A DNA stretch of 64,000 bases. Origin: Hymenobacter yonginensis. GTDB lineage: Bacteria; Bacteroidota; Bacteroidia; Cytophagales; Hymenobacteraceae. The position numbers were made by a program, and so were the translations under genes. The DNA lies in the NCBI RefSeq assembly GCF_027625995.1, contig NZ_CP115396.1, forward strand, positions 2,294,001 through 2,358,000. Reading direction: 5' to 3'. The notes beneath the pieces were generated by a model. It saw nothing but the letters and a program-made list of their open reading frames with translations, ran no database searches and was not told the DNA's origin. Of this stretch, positions 18,002 through 27,302 are shown one piece after another. How positions within the stretch are numbered: position 1 is the stretch's first letter; each line of letters begins with the position of its first letter.

Positions 18002-18990
18002 TGCCGGCGCCCGTTCTCGTAACCGGGGCCAATGGCTTCCTGGGCCGCCATCTGGTAACCGAGCTGCACCGGCGCGGCCTGCCCGTGCGGGCGCTGGTGC
18101 GGCCTGGCACGCCCCCGCCCTTCCCGGCCGCTTGGGCCGTGGACTACCGCTTCGCCGACCTCACCCAGCCCGCCACTCTCGCCGGCCTCGCCGACGGCTG
18201 CGCGGCCATCGTGCACGCTGCGGCCCTGGCCCAGGTGAACCCCGCCCGCAACCTCGCCGTGTGGGCCGTGAACGACGGCGGCACGGCCGCTATGCTGGAC
18301 TTGGCCCGGCAGGCCGGCGTGGCGCGCTTCGTGTACGTAGGCACGGCCAACGTCTTCGGCTTCGGGACCCTAACAGACCCCGGCGACGAAACGCGCCCCT
18401 ACGCCGGCGCCCACTACGGCCTCGACTACATGGACAGCAAGCGCGCCGCCACCGACCGGGTGCTGCGCGCCGTGGCCGAGTGGCAGCTGCCGGCCGTGCT
18501 GGTACACCCCACCTTCATGCTGGGCCCACAGGACGCCCGGCCCACCTCCAACGCCCTGCTGCTGGAGCTGTACCGCGGCCGGGTGCCTGGCTATCCGCCC
18601 GGCGGCAAAAACTACGTGCACGTCCACGACGTGGCCGTGGCCACCATCAACGCCCTGATCATGGGCCGCATAGGCGAATCCTACATTCTCGGCAACCAGA
18701 ACCTGAGCTACCGCGACGCCTTCCGGCAGCTGGCCGGCGTGTTGGGCGTGGCGCCGCCGCGCTGGCCCATTCCGGGCGGGCTGGCGCGTCTATACGGGGC
18801 GTTTGCCGAAATGCAGGCCCGCCTCACGGGCCGGCCGGGTCAGCTCAACGCCGCCATGGCCGCCGTCGCCAACGACGGCCATTATTTCAGCGTGCAGAAA
18901 GCCCGGCGCGAGCTGGCGCTGCCGCAAACGCCTATCGGGCAGGCCGCCGGCGAGGCCTTCGCGTGGTTTAAAGCCCATCAGTATGTTTGA
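18001..18990 (+). CDS. NAD-dependent epimerase/dehydratase
   Basis: An extended short-chain dehydrogenase of 329 aa. It has the nucleotide-binding VLVTGANGFLGRHLV at residues 5-19, the YGLDYMDSKRAATDR stretch carrying the YxxxK-like catalytic pair (spacing YMDSK), and the HPTFMLGPQD loop. The overall look and the ending (LPQTPIGQAAGEAFAWF) resemble dihydroflavonol-4-reductase or HpnA-type sugar epimerases. It overlaps the genes on both sides (1 bp with the glycosyltransferase, 8 bp with the SDR), so the three form a tight operon. The substrate is unknown. Confidence 0.9.
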   Translation: MPAPVLVTGANGFLGRHLVTELHRRGLPVRALVRPGTPPPFPAAWAVDYRFADLTQPATLAGLADGCAAIVHAAALAQVNPARNLAVWAVNDGGTAAMLDLARQAGVARFVYVGTANVFGFGTLTDPGDETRPYAGAHYGLDYMDSKRAATDRVLRAVAEWQLPAVLVHPTFMLGPQDARPTSNALLLELYRGRVPGYPPGGKNYVHVHDVAVATINALIMGRIGESYILGNQNLSYRDAFRQLAGVLGVAPPRWPIPGGLARLYGAFAEMQARLTGRPGQLNAAMAAVANDGHYFSVQKARRELALPQTPIGQAAGEAFAWFKAHQYV

Positions 18991-19888
18991 TTCTCAACCG
19001 GCTTCTGCCGACTTACCACCTGCTCCTTCCTCTCCTGCCGCCGCACTGCCGCAGTTGCCCCAGCCGCTACCGCGCACCGGGCAGTTTGCGGGCCGGGTGG
19101 CCATCGTCACGGGCTCGGAGTCGGGCATTGGGCGCGAAACGGCGCGGGCCTTGTGCGCCGCCGGAGCCGCGGTGGTGCTCAACGGGCGCCAGGCCGAGCG
19201 CCTGGAACTCACACGCCAGCAGCTGGCCGCCGCCGGCTACCTGGTGGCCGCCTGCGTGGCCGACGTAACCGACTACGCCGCCTGCGAGACGCTCGTAGCT
19301 ACGGCCCTGCGGGAGTTTGGCCGGCTGGATATCCTGGTGGCCAACGCCAGCATTTCGCAGCGCGCCTACTTCGCCGATATGCAGCCCGATGTGTTCCGGC
19401 AGGTGCTCGACAGCAACGTGTACGGGGCCGTGTTTCCGCTGAAAGCCGCTTTGCCACACCTGCTGGCCAGCCGCGGCAGCGTCACGTTCATTTCCTCGAT
19501 TTCGGCCCTGAACGGCATGCCCAGCGGCTCGGCCTACTGCGCCGGCAAAGCGGCCCTCACCAACCTGGCCCACACCCTGCGCCTGGAGCTGGACGGCACC
19601 GGCATACACTTCGGCGTGGTGCACATCGGCTTCACCCAAAACGACGACGACAAGCGCGTGCTCGACGCCCAGGGCCAGCCGGTGCCCATTGCGCACCGCC
19701 CGCCGCGCTGGCAGAAAACCCAGGCCGAAGTAGCGGCCATCATCGTAAAGCACATCCGGCGGCGGCGGCAGCGCACCGTTATTTCGGCGCTGGGCTGGCT
19801 GATTGCCATCGTGCACACCTACGCGCCCCGCCTCGGCGACTGGGTGGTACTCACCACGATGCGCCGGATGCGCAATTTCTACGAGTGA
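18983..19888 (+). CDS. Short-chain dehydrogenase/reductase
   Basis: A classical SDR of 301 aa with an unusual 30-residue Pro/Ala-rich N-terminal extension. The cofactor motif is VTGSESGIGRETA, followed by LVANASISQR in place of the usual NNAG, and FISSISALNGMPSGSAYCAGK with the Ser, Tyr and Lys catalytic residues. The C-terminal part (IVKHIRRRRQRTVISALGWL) resembles the lipid-active DHRS7/DltE-like SDRs and could bind a membrane. The ATG at 18983 sits inside the end of the epimerase gene. A longer in-frame ORF from 18803 overlaps that gene widely and is not credible. Confidence 0.9.
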   Translation: MFDSQPASADLPPAPSSPAAALPQLPQPLPRTGQFAGRVAIVTGSESGIGRETARALCAAGAAVVLNGRQAERLELTRQQLAAAGYLVAACVADVTDYAACETLVATALREFGRLDILVANASISQRAYFADMQPDVFRQVLDSNVYGAVFPLKAALPHLLASRGSVTFISSISALNGMPSGSAYCAGKAALTNLAHTLRLELDGTGIHFGVVHIGFTQNDDDKRVLDAQGQPVPIAHRPPRWQKTQAEVAAIIVKHIRRRRQRTVISALGWLIAIVHTYAPRLGDWVVLTTMRRMRNFYE

Positions 19889-20038
19889 GCAACTAAACCG
19901 AACCCGCCGCCGGCTGCGTACGTGCGTCAGCAAACAGGCCACCCGGCCTTGGCTGCCACTGACTGCCGCTGACTGCCGGCTACCGCCTAACTTGCCAGTG
20001 CCCCGCCCCGCTTTACCACCCACGCTACTACCTCTCTC

Positions 20039-20731
20039 TTGCCCGCTACGCCCGCCCGTGCCGCCATTCTGCTTTTCACCCGCCCGGCGGGTGAGGAAGC
20101 CGCGCACAAATCGTTTGGGCGCGGGCGACGGGCGGCGGCGGCTATTGCGGCGCAGCTGATTGCGCGCGCCAGCGCCACCGCCCGGCAGGCCGGCGTCGAT
20201 TTTGTGTGCGTGGAGTCGGATGAGCAGCGCGGGCGCACCTTCGGGCAGCGGCTGGCGTCGGCGCTGGTGTATGGGTTTGAACTGGGCTACGAGCAGCTGG
20301 TGGTTATCGGCAACGACTGCCCGCAGCTGACGCCCGCCCTGGTGCGGCAGGCTGTGCGCGCCCTGCACACCACCGACGCCGTGCTGGGCCCGGCCCTCGA
20401 TGGCGGCGTGTACCTGCTGGGGCTGCATCGGCGCTTTTTCGAGGCCGAAGCCTGGGCAACGCTGCCCTGGCAGACGGCCACCCTGGGGCACGCGCTGCGC
20501 CGCTACTTGCACCGGGCCGGCGCGGCCGTGGCCACCCTGCGCCCCCTCGCCGACGTGGATACCGCCCACGATTTTGCCGGCCTGCTGGCCTGGCTACCGG
20601 CCGGTTCTTTCCGCAACCATCTGCATACCATTCTGGCCGCCGAGCGGCCGCTCCGGCCCGTGCTCCGGCTTCGGCGGAGCCTACTGGCCGCAGCGGCCAC
20701 GCTGCCGCAGCGCGGCCCACCAACTCTCTGA
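20039..20731 (+). CDS. DUF2064 glycosyltransferase-like protein, TIGR04282 type
   Basis: A 230-aa protein of the GT-A-like DUF2064/TIGR04282 group (rSAM/selenodomain-associated transferase 1). It has AAILLFTRPAGEEAAHKSF, the central VVIGNDCPQLTPALVRQA with the NDCP motif, DAVLGPALDGGVYLLGL, and the LADVDTAHDF end motif. The first usable start in frame is TTG at 20039. No ATG is available, which is unusual. It follows the SDR after a 150-bp gap without repeats. TIGR04282 and TIGR04283 proteins usually come as a pair, as here, although the radical SAM/Cys-rich partner ArsS is not in the window. Confidence 0.87.
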   Translation: MPATPARAAILLFTRPAGEEAAHKSFGRGRRAAAAIAAQLIARASATARQAGVDFVCVESDEQRGRTFGQRLASALVYGFELGYEQLVVIGNDCPQLTPALVRQAVRALHTTDAVLGPALDGGVYLLGLHRRFFEAEAWATLPWQTATLGHALRRYLHRAGAAVATLRPLADVDTAHDFAGLLAWLPAGSFRNHLHTILAAERPLRPVLRLRRSLLAAAATLPQRGPPTL

Positions 20732-20836
20732 AATCTGCCGAAAGTTGCCGGCCAGCCAGCTGCAAGCGCCCTGCAAGGGGCGCCTTGTGGGGGCTGGTGC
20801 GGCTGGGTTTTGTTTTTCAGATTGTTGACTTCGTAG

Positions 20837-23800
20837 ATGAAAAATCTTTTCTATTTGTTGCTTTTCCTGCTGCTGGGCGGGCCGGTTTCCGGTGCCCTGG
20901 CGCAGTCAGTTGATCTGGTGGTGTCCATCGTGGACGTCTCGACGCGCAAGCCCGTGGCGGGCCAGCTGGTACACCTCGATAACGCCGCCGTGGGCTTCAG
21001 CGCCCAGCAAACCACCAACGCCCAGGGCCAGACCCGCTTTCGGGGGCTGAGCACGGCCGGCACCTACGCCGTGAGCACCGAGGTATCGGACCGGTTTCAG
21101 GCCGTGCGCGAAACGGGCCTCACGCTGCGCGCCAACTCCAGCCCCAGCGTGACGCTGGTGCTGCCACTGGCCAGCGCCCAAACCCTGGAAGGCGTGACGG
21201 TGCGGGCCCCCAACAACGCCACCACACTCAACACCCAGAACGCCGAAGTAGCCTCGCAGCTGTCGGCGCGGGAGCTGCGCGAGATTCCCATTGAGGCCCG
21301 CGACATCACGCGCGCCCTCTACCGCCTGCCCAACGTGACGCAGGCTACGGGCTTCTTTGCGGAAGCGCCCAACGTGAGCATCAACGGCGCCAACGGCCTC
21401 TACACCAACTACCTCATCGACGGCCTCGACAACAACGAGAACTTCCTGGGCGGGCAGCGTTTTGCCATGCCGGTGGGCTTCGCCCAGAACCTGAACGTGC
21501 TGACCAACAACTTCAGCACCGAGTTCGGCAACTCGGCCAACGGCATCGTCAACATCACCACCAAATCGGGCTCCAACGACCTGACGGCGGAAGCTTTCTA
21601 CCTGACCCGCCCCGGCCCGAGCATCGACGGCAAGACTGATTTCGCGCAGCGCGACCTGTCGGGCAATCAGGTGAAGGGCGGCTTCCAGCGCCAGCAGTTC
21701 GGCTTCGGTGTGGGCGGGGCGCTGGTGAAGGACAAGACGTTCTTCTACTTGAACGCCGAGCAGACCTTCGATTTCAAGGACAACGTGCTGACCTCGCCCG
21801 ACCTGGGCGTGGCGGCCACCGTGCGCGGCCAGAACCGCTTCACCTACCTCTCCGGCAAGCTCGACCAGCGCTGGACCGAGCGGTTCCGCTCGTCGCTGCG
21901 CGCCAATGTGGGCCTCGTGAACATTGAGCGCCAAGGCGGCGGCCTTGATGGCGGTGTGGCCTTCCCGTCGACCGGCAACCGCCAGGACCGTAACTCCATC
22001 AACATCGCCTCGCAGAACGTGTACGTGGGCAACAACTTCACCTCGCAGACCGACGTGCAGTACGCCCGCTTCCGCTGGAACTACGCCAGCGCCGACAACC
22101 CCGACAGCCCCGACGTGACGGTGCTCGGCCCGGCGCGGCAGGTGCTGGCGGTGCTCGGCCACCCCGGCTATCTGTTCGACTCGCACCAGAGCACCTGGCA
22201 GGCCCAGCAGAAGTTCACGCTGTTGCGCGGCCGCAACACCTTCAAGGGCGGCTTCGGAGTTATCAGCACCGAACACTCGCTGTTCGGCGGCGGCAACCCC
22301 AATGGCAGCTACACCGTGCAGCTCACCCAGGCCCAGCTCGATGCGCTGCGGGCCCGCAACCTCGGGCCTGGCCTGGGCATCAACGAAATTCCGGCCAACG
22401 TGCAGGTAAACAACTACAACGTGGAGCTGCGCCCGGCCTCGTTCGGCACCACGCAGAACCTGTACAACATCTACGTGGAAGACCTGTATGCCGTGACGGA
22501 CCGCCTGAACGTGACGCTGGGCGTGCGCTACGACTACGACAACCTCTCGAAGGGCGGCGCCGCCAACGGCGACCGGAACAACGTGGCCCCGCGCGCCAAC
22601 TTCAACCTGCAGCTCACCGACCGCAGCAGCCTGCGCGGCGGCTACGGCCTGTTCTACGACAAGATCCTGTACACCGTGTACAGCGACGCGCTGCAGCAAA
22701 ACACCACCTCTGCCGACTACAAAACCCAGCTGCGCGAGCTGGTGCGGGTGGGCGCGCTGCCCGCCAGCACCAACGTCGACCGGATTACGTTCGATGGCAA
22801 CCAGAGCGGCAGTGTGGCCGGCGTAACATATCTGCAGGGCCCCTCGGGCGCAACGCTGCAAGGCCAGCGGGCCGGCGTTTCGAGCGTGGAGCGGCGGATT
22901 CTCAACCCCAACGGCTACCAGAACCCGTATTCGCACCAGAGCACGCTGGGCTACCAGTATCAGGTGAACACCAAGACCCTGTTTTTCGTGGATCTGGTGT
23001 ACAACCGCAGCTACGACCTGTTCCGGCTGCGCAACGTCAACAGCGTGTCGGAGTACCCGCAGACCGACCCCAACAACGTGACCGTACGCACCGAAGCCCA
23101 GGCCAACGCCACCCGCCCCGTGCCGATTCTGGCTGACGGCAGCGCCGTGATTGGCGGCCAGCGCGTAACGGGCGTGGCCCGCAACGTGGTGATGACTGAG
23201 TCGGAGGGCCGCTCGCGCTACATGGGCGCCAGCTTCAACCTGCAGAAGGATGCCGCCGAAGACAAGTACGGTTACCGCGTGTCCTACACGCTGTCGAACC
23301 TGAAAAACGACACCGAAGACGTGAACTTCCGCGCCGCCGACGCCAACAACTACGGCCAGGAATTCGCCAACTCCATCAACGACCGCACGCACGTCATCAA
23401 CGCCATCGGCAGCTACTACCCGGTGCGGGCGCTGCGCCTCACGGTAGCCTCGCTGCTGCAAAGCGGCCAGCCCGTAAACCGCGTGACGGGCGGCTACCCG
23501 GTGCCGGGCAGCAACCCCACGGTACTCACCAACGACCTGAACGGCGACGGCAGCTCGTTCAGCACCGCCTACCAGGGCAACGCCGACCGGTTCCCCGGCG
23601 AAGGCCGCAACTCCGACCGTTTGCCCTGGTCGAAGACGTTTGACGTGGGCGCGCAGTACTCGCTGCATTTCGGCGAGAAAACCAGCCGCCTGGAACTGAC
23701 CGCCGACGTGTTCAACGTGCTCAACACCCAGAACCTGAGCGGCTACGCCAACAACGCCACCCAAAGCAACCAGATTCAGGTGGGCGCGGCTGGCTCGGGC

Positions 23801-23863
23801 ATCGTGCGCCGCAACGCCAGCGCCCCGCGCCAGTTCCAGTTCGGGCTGCGGTATGCGCTGTAG
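20837..23863 (+). CDS. TonB-dependent receptor with carboxypeptidase-type N-domain
   Basis: A 1008-aa outer-membrane receptor. The signal peptide is about 23 aa (MKNLFYLLLFLLLGG to ALAQ). Next is a carboxypeptidase regulatory-like beta domain (about 25-120), then a plug with VTVRAPNNATTLNTQNAEV, YLIDGLDNNENFLGG and EFGNSANGIVNITTKSGSN. The large barrel ends in QFQFGLRYAL, the expected terminal strand. The architecture is closer to Oar-like and siderophore-type receptors than to SusC. It lies 105 bp after the DUF2064 gene and upstream of an ABC importer on the same strand, so it may bring the importer's substrate across the outer membrane. That link is inference. Confidence 0.92.
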   Translation: MKNLFYLLLFLLLGGPVSGALAQSVDLVVSIVDVSTRKPVAGQLVHLDNAAVGFSAQQTTNAQGQTRFRGLSTAGTYAVSTEVSDRFQAVRETGLTLRANSSPSVTLVLPLASAQTLEGVTVRAPNNATTLNTQNAEVASQLSARELREIPIEARDITRALYRLPNVTQATGFFAEAPNVSINGANGLYTNYLIDGLDNNENFLGGQRFAMPVGFAQNLNVLTNNFSTEFGNSANGIVNITTKSGSNDLTAEAFYLTRPGPSIDGKTDFAQRDLSGNQVKGGFQRQQFGFGVGGALVKDKTFFYLNAEQTFDFKDNVLTSPDLGVAATVRGQNRFTYLSGKLDQRWTERFRSSLRANVGLVNIERQGGGLDGGVAFPSTGNRQDRNSINIASQNVYVGNNFTSQTDVQYARFRWNYASADNPDSPDVTVLGPARQVLAVLGHPGYLFDSHQSTWQAQQKFTLLRGRNTFKGGFGVISTEHSLFGGGNPNGSYTVQLTQAQLDALRARNLGPGLGINEIPANVQVNNYNVELRPASFGTTQNLYNIYVEDLYAVTDRLNVTLGVRYDYDNLSKGGAANGDRNNVAPRANFNLQLTDRSSLRGGYGLFYDKILYTVYSDALQQNTTSADYKTQLRELVRVGALPASTNVDRITFDGNQSGSVAGVTYLQGPSGATLQGQRAGVSSVERRILNPNGYQNPYSHQSTLGYQYQVNTKTLFFVDLVYNRSYDLFRLRNVNSVSEYPQTDPNNVTVRTEAQANATRPVPILADGSAVIGGQRVTGVARNVVMTESEGRSRYMGASFNLQKDAAEDKYGYRVSYTLSNLKNDTEDVNFRAADANNYGQEFANSINDRTHVINAIGSYYPVRALRLTVASLLQSGQPVNRVTGGYPVPGSNPTVLTNDLNGDGSSFSTAYQGNADRFPGEGRNSDRLPWSKTFDVGAQYSLHFGEKTSRLELTADVFNVLNTQNLSGYANNATQSNQIQVGAAGSGIVRRNASAPRQFQFGLRYAL

Positions 23864-23882
23864 TCAGGCAAAACATGTGTGC

Positions 23883-23975
23883 GTGTCATGCTGAGCTTGC
23901 CGAAGCATCTCTACTGCTTCGTTGAATTCATGCAGGCGAAGCGGTAGAGATGCTTCGGCAAGCTCAGCATGACAC
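23883..23975. repeat. Inverted repeat, GTCATGCTGAGC family
   Basis: Nearly perfect arms of about 38 bp are at 23883-23920 and 23938-23975, with only a 17-base spacer. This is the simplest copy of the family also seen at 3949-4095 and 25241-25386. It begins 19 bp after the receptor stop codon and could terminate or attenuate transcription into the importer genes. Confidence 0.88.
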
Positions 23976-24001
23976 GTTCTTTGACATTACCTTCCCAACG
24001 A

Positions 24002-25228
24002 ATGAAAAAATACTTTTTCCCTATCCTCGCCCTGCTCTCCGCCTGCAACCCCACCGATAAGGCACGGGAGCCGCAGCAGGTGCTCACCCAAACTTGGCCG
24101 CAGATAGAAGCGGCCGCCAAAGGCCAGACCGTGAGCATGCTGATGTGGATGGGCGACCCGCTCATCAACCGCTACATGAGCACCTACGTGAAGCCCGAGC
24201 TGCAGCGCCGCTACGGCATCGAGCTGGAAATTGCGGCCGGCCAGGGCGCGCAGCTGGTCCAGACGCTGGCTGCCGAGCTGCAGGCCGGGCAGCCCAGCGA
24301 GGCCGATATGGTCTGGATCAACGGCGAGACGTTTTACCAGCTGCGGCAGGTGGATGCCCTGCTGGGGCCCTTCGTGGACAAGCTGCCGAACGCCCGGCTG
24401 CTGGATATGCAGAACCCGTTCATCAACACCGATTTTCAGCAGCCGGTGGCGGGCATGGAAGCGCCCTGGGGCAACGTGCAGTTCAACTTCATCTACGACT
24501 CGGCGCGGGTGGCGCGGCCGCCCCGCTCGTTTGCCGAGCTGCCGGCCTTCGTGCAGGCCCACCCCGGCCAGTTCACCATCCCAAACGAATTTACGGGCAT
24601 GACGCTGCTCAAGTCGTGGATGATAGCGCTGTCGGGCAAGCCGGAGCTGTTCCGGGGCAAGTTTGATGAGGCTGTGTATCGGAAATGGTCGGGCGCGCTG
24701 TGGCGGCAGATCAATGCCAGCCGGCCGTATTTCTGGAAGCAGGGCCAGACGTTTCCGGAGCAACTGGCGCCGCTGCACCAGCTGTTTGCCAACGGCGAAG
24801 TGGCCTTCACGTTTTCCAACAACGACGCCGAGGTGGACAATAAGGTCAACCAGAAGGTATTTCCGGCCACGGCCCGCGCCTACGTGCCGCTACCGGGCAC
24901 CATCCAGAACTCGCACTACCTGGGCGTGGTGCGCGGCGCCCGCCACCCCGCGGCGGCGCTGGTGGCCATCAACTTCCTGCTTTCGCCGGAAGCGCAGCTG
25001 CGCAAAATGGACCCCAACGTGTGGGGCGACCATACCGTGCTGAACCTGCAGGCGCTGCCCGCGGCGCAGCGGCAGCAGTTTGAGCAGCTACCTTCGCGCC
25101 GCTACGCGCCCCGCCGCCAGAACATCCAGGGCCAGGCCCTCATGGAGCCCGACCCAGAGTACATGACCCGCCTGTTCAAGGATTTCCGCACCTACGTTAT
25201 CGAAAAGCAGCCCGTCCCAGCCGAATAG
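24002..25228 (+). CDS. ABC importer substrate-binding lipoprotein (YnjB-like)
   Basis: A 408-aa solute-binding lipoprotein. The leader MKKYFFPILALLSAC ends in a lipobox cysteine at residue 15. The mature sequence has the type II periplasmic-binding fold with features of the YnjB (COG4134) group: VSMLMWMGDPLINRYMSTYV, AGQGAQLVQTLAAEL, ADMVWINGETFYQLR, EAPWGNVQFNFIYDS and WGDHTVLNL. Two permeases and an ATPase follow. E. coli YnjBCD has no established substrate, although it is often annotated as thiamine- or iron-like. The ATG at 24002 starts the lipoprotein signal; an upstream in-frame start at 23969 lies in the repeat arm. Confidence 0.88.
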   Translation: MKKYFFPILALLSACNPTDKAREPQQVLTQTWPQIEAAAKGQTVSMLMWMGDPLINRYMSTYVKPELQRRYGIELEIAAGQGAQLVQTLAAELQAGQPSEADMVWINGETFYQLRQVDALLGPFVDKLPNARLLDMQNPFINTDFQQPVAGMEAPWGNVQFNFIYDSARVARPPRSFAELPAFVQAHPGQFTIPNEFTGMTLLKSWMIALSGKPELFRGKFDEAVYRKWSGALWRQINASRPYFWKQGQTFPEQLAPLHQLFANGEVAFTFSNNDAEVDNKVNQKVFPATARAYVPLPGTIQNSHYLGVVRGARHPAAALVAINFLLSPEAQLRKMDPNVWGDHTVLNLQALPAAQRQQFEQLPSRRYAPRRQNIQGQALMEPDPEYMTRLFKDFRTYVIEKQPVPAE

Positions 25229-25240
25229 AACGATAACAGA

Positions 25241-25440
25241 ACGTCATGCTGAGCGAAGCGAAGCATCTCTACCGCCAAACCACCCGATTCGTCCGGCTCC
25301 CCCTCTCCTTTTCGGAGAGGGGGCCGGGGGGTGAGGCGCACCACCAGAACGAAGCGGTAGAGATGCTTCGACAAGCTCAGCATGACGGTTCCTTCGGCAA
25401 CGTCAGCACGCGATATTCCTCGGCTATGCTCGGAATGACC
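25241..25440. repeat. Composite of three palindromic elements between importer genes
   Basis: The outer GTCATGCTGAGC-family arms are at 25241-25275 and 25351-25386. Inside is a separate hairpin CCCCTCTCC/GGAGAGGGG at about 25300-25322. Immediately after the right arm is one arm of the GTCATTCCGAGC family (25400-25440). This pile-up separates the binding-protein gene from the first permease by 241 bp. Confidence 0.82.
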
Positions 25441-25469
25441 CTCTCTTATATCTGAAACTCTCCTCTTTT

Positions 25470-26327
25470 TTGATACCCACTAACCGCTCTTGGATCCTGC
25501 TGCTGTATGCTTTGCTGGTAGCTGGACTGCCGCTGGCCGGGCTCGGCTACGCGGCCTTGGGCAGCGTGGGCGTGGTGGGGCCGCTGGCTACGGGCTTCAC
25601 CGGCCAGCACTGGCAGGCGCTCCTGCACGATACCGGCCTGCTCTACGCGGCGTTGTACAGCCTGTGGATTGCCACGGCGGCGGTGGGCGTTTCGGTGGCG
25701 CTGGCGCTGGGGCTGGTGCTGCACGCGCAGCCCACGGTGCGGCGGTGGCCGCTGCCGGGCCTGCTCTACGTGCCCCTGATTATGCCGGCGCTGGTGGTGG
25801 CGTTCTACCTATTTCAGCTGCTGAGCGGGGCCGGCTGGCTTTCCCGGCTCAGCTTCCGGCTGGGTTTGACGGCCAGCCCCGAGGCGTTTCCGGAGCTGGT
25901 GCAGGACGCCGCCGGGCTGGGCATCATCCTGGCCCATGTGCTGCTGCTGTTCCCGTTCCTGACGCTGCTGCTCCAAACCATCTACCAAGAAAGCCGCCTC
26001 GACGACTACCGCCAGCTCACCCTCACGCTGGGCGCCCGCCCGGGGCAGTTTCGGTGGCGGGTGGCGGTGCCGGTGCTGCTGCGCCGGGCGGCGCCCACGC
26101 TGCTGCTCAGCTTCATTGCTACGCTCGGCGCCTACGACATTCCGCTGCTGCTGGGCCGCCCTTACCCCCAGATGCTGAGCGTGTACATCGCCACCCGCCT
26201 CCAGCGCTTCGACCTCAGCGAGCTGCCCGCCGCCTACCTGGCGGGTTTTCTGGTGGCGGTGGGCCTGCTACTGCTGATTGCCCTGCTGCTCCGGGTGCTG
26301 CGGGTAGCCCAGGCCGAAGAAACCTGA
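25470..26327 (+). CDS. ABC importer permease, first half of YnjC-like
   Basis: A 285-aa inner-membrane permease with about six hydrophobic helices. The cytoplasmic EAA loop is visible as DDYRQLTLTLGARPGQFRWRVAVPVLL. The start appears to be TTG at 25470 (IPTNRSWILLLYAL follows). No in-frame ATG precedes the first helix. In E. coli, YnjC is one fused permease of about 511 aa. Here the two halves are separate genes (285 and 253 aa). It should form the membrane channel with the product of 26430 and the ATPase at 27673. Confidence 0.87.
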   Translation: MIPTNRSWILLLYALLVAGLPLAGLGYAALGSVGVVGPLATGFTGQHWQALLHDTGLLYAALYSLWIATAAVGVSVALALGLVLHAQPTVRRWPLPGLLYVPLIMPALVVAFYLFQLLSGAGWLSRLSFRLGLTASPEAFPELVQDAAGLGIILAHVLLLFPFLTLLLQTIYQESRLDDYRQLTLTLGARPGQFRWRVAVPVLLRRAAPTLLLSFIATLGAYDIPLLLGRPYPQMLSVYIATRLQRFDLSELPAAYLAGFLVAVGLLLLIALLLRVLRVAQAEET

Positions 26328-26398
26328 CACAGCCAGCCACGCGCTGCATCTGAGGTCCAAAGAGTCAGCAAACTCAGACGGCCAGCCCGCTCCCTTCG

Positions 26399-26420
26399 TC
26401 ACCTCATCACCTCATCACTA
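26399..26420. repeat. Single arm of the GGTGATGAGG family
   Basis: A CACCTCATCACCTCATCACT run just before the second permease gene matches one arm of the element at 1681-1783 with no opposite arm nearby. It looks like a decayed or half copy. Confidence 0.65.
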
Positions 26421-26429
26421 AATAAAAAA

Positions 26430-27191
26430 ATGCGCTCCAGACTGCTCGTTTTCCTATTAGCCACCCTGTTCCTGCTGCCGTTTGGGCTGCTGGGGCTGCT
26501 GGCCGTAGGCGAAGGCTGGCGGTTTCCCGACGCGCTGCCGCCCGCCTACTCGCTGGCGGCTTTGCGCGGCCTGCTCTCCGCCGACAACGACCTGCTGGCT
26601 GGGCTGGGCCGCAGCCTGCTGCTGGCGGGCTCGGTGGCGGTGGTGGCTACGGCCGGGGGCTTCGGGGTGGCGCGTGCCGTGGCGCGCACTGGCGGTGGGC
26701 AACGCTGGCTGTTGCTCAGCTATCTACCCTACGCCCTGCCGCCGGTGCTGCTGGCGGTGCTGGTGCAGCCGTTTATCATCCGGATGCACCTTTCGGGCTC
26801 GGTGGGCGGCGTGCTGCTGGGGCTGCTGCTGGTGGCGCTGCCGTTTGCCACGTTGCTGCTGGGTAGCTTCTGGACCCGCCAGGCCACCGAGTACGAGCAA
26901 TTGGCCCGCACCCTGGGCTGCACGCCCCGGCAGGCGCTGCGGCTGGTGCTGCTGCCGCTGGCCTGGCCGCTGCTGCGCACCACCCTGGTCCAGACATTTC
27001 TGCTCAGCTGGTTTGACTTCGGCCTGACCAACCTACTGAGTGTGGGCAAAGTGCGCACCCTCACGGTGCAGGTGTTCACCTACGTGGGCGAGGCCAACGC
27101 CCCGCTGGCGGCTGTGGCCTCGCTGCTGCTGCTGCTACCTCCGGCGCTGCTGCTGTTGGCCAACAAATCTGCCCTGCTCCGTAAGCCGTAG
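26430..27191 (+). CDS. ABC importer permease, second half of YnjC-like
   Basis: A 253-aa permease with five or six membrane helices. Its EAA loop is EYEQLARTLGCTPRQALRLVLLPLAWP, the coupling site for the ATPase. It begins 102 bp after the first permease. Leu makes up an extreme share of the protein. Together with the gene at 25470 it stands in for the single fused YnjC. The C-terminus after the last helix is short (NKSALLRKP). Confidence 0.88.
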   Translation: MRSRLLVFLLATLFLLPFGLLGLLAVGEGWRFPDALPPAYSLAALRGLLSADNDLLAGLGRSLLLAGSVAVVATAGGFGVARAVARTGGGQRWLLLSYLPYALPPVLLAVLVQPFIIRMHLSGSVGGVLLGLLLVALPFATLLLGSFWTRQATEYEQLARTLGCTPRQALRLVLLPLAWPLLRTTLVQTFLLSWFDFGLTNLLSVGKVRTLTVQVFTYVGEANAPLAAVASLLLLLPPALLLLANKSALLRKP

Positions 27192-27302
27192 CTTAAGGCC
27201 GGAAGGCAGGCTTCAACCATCAGCAAAGCACGATTAGCCACTGCGCGGCAACTTCCCCGCACTGAATTAACCTGCTTTCAACTCTCAGATTACAGTGAAA
27301 CA

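Noticed and set aside
17309-20731. Hopanoid operon on the basis of the HpnA-like epimerase
   Set aside because: No squalene-hopene cyclase or other hpn genes are nearby; the resemblance is limited to the SDR fold and ending.
20906-23764. Minus-strand ORF of 952 aa opposite the second TonB receptor
   Set aside because: Same reason: the composition is that of an antisense shadow in high-GC DNA and the plus-strand gene is certain.
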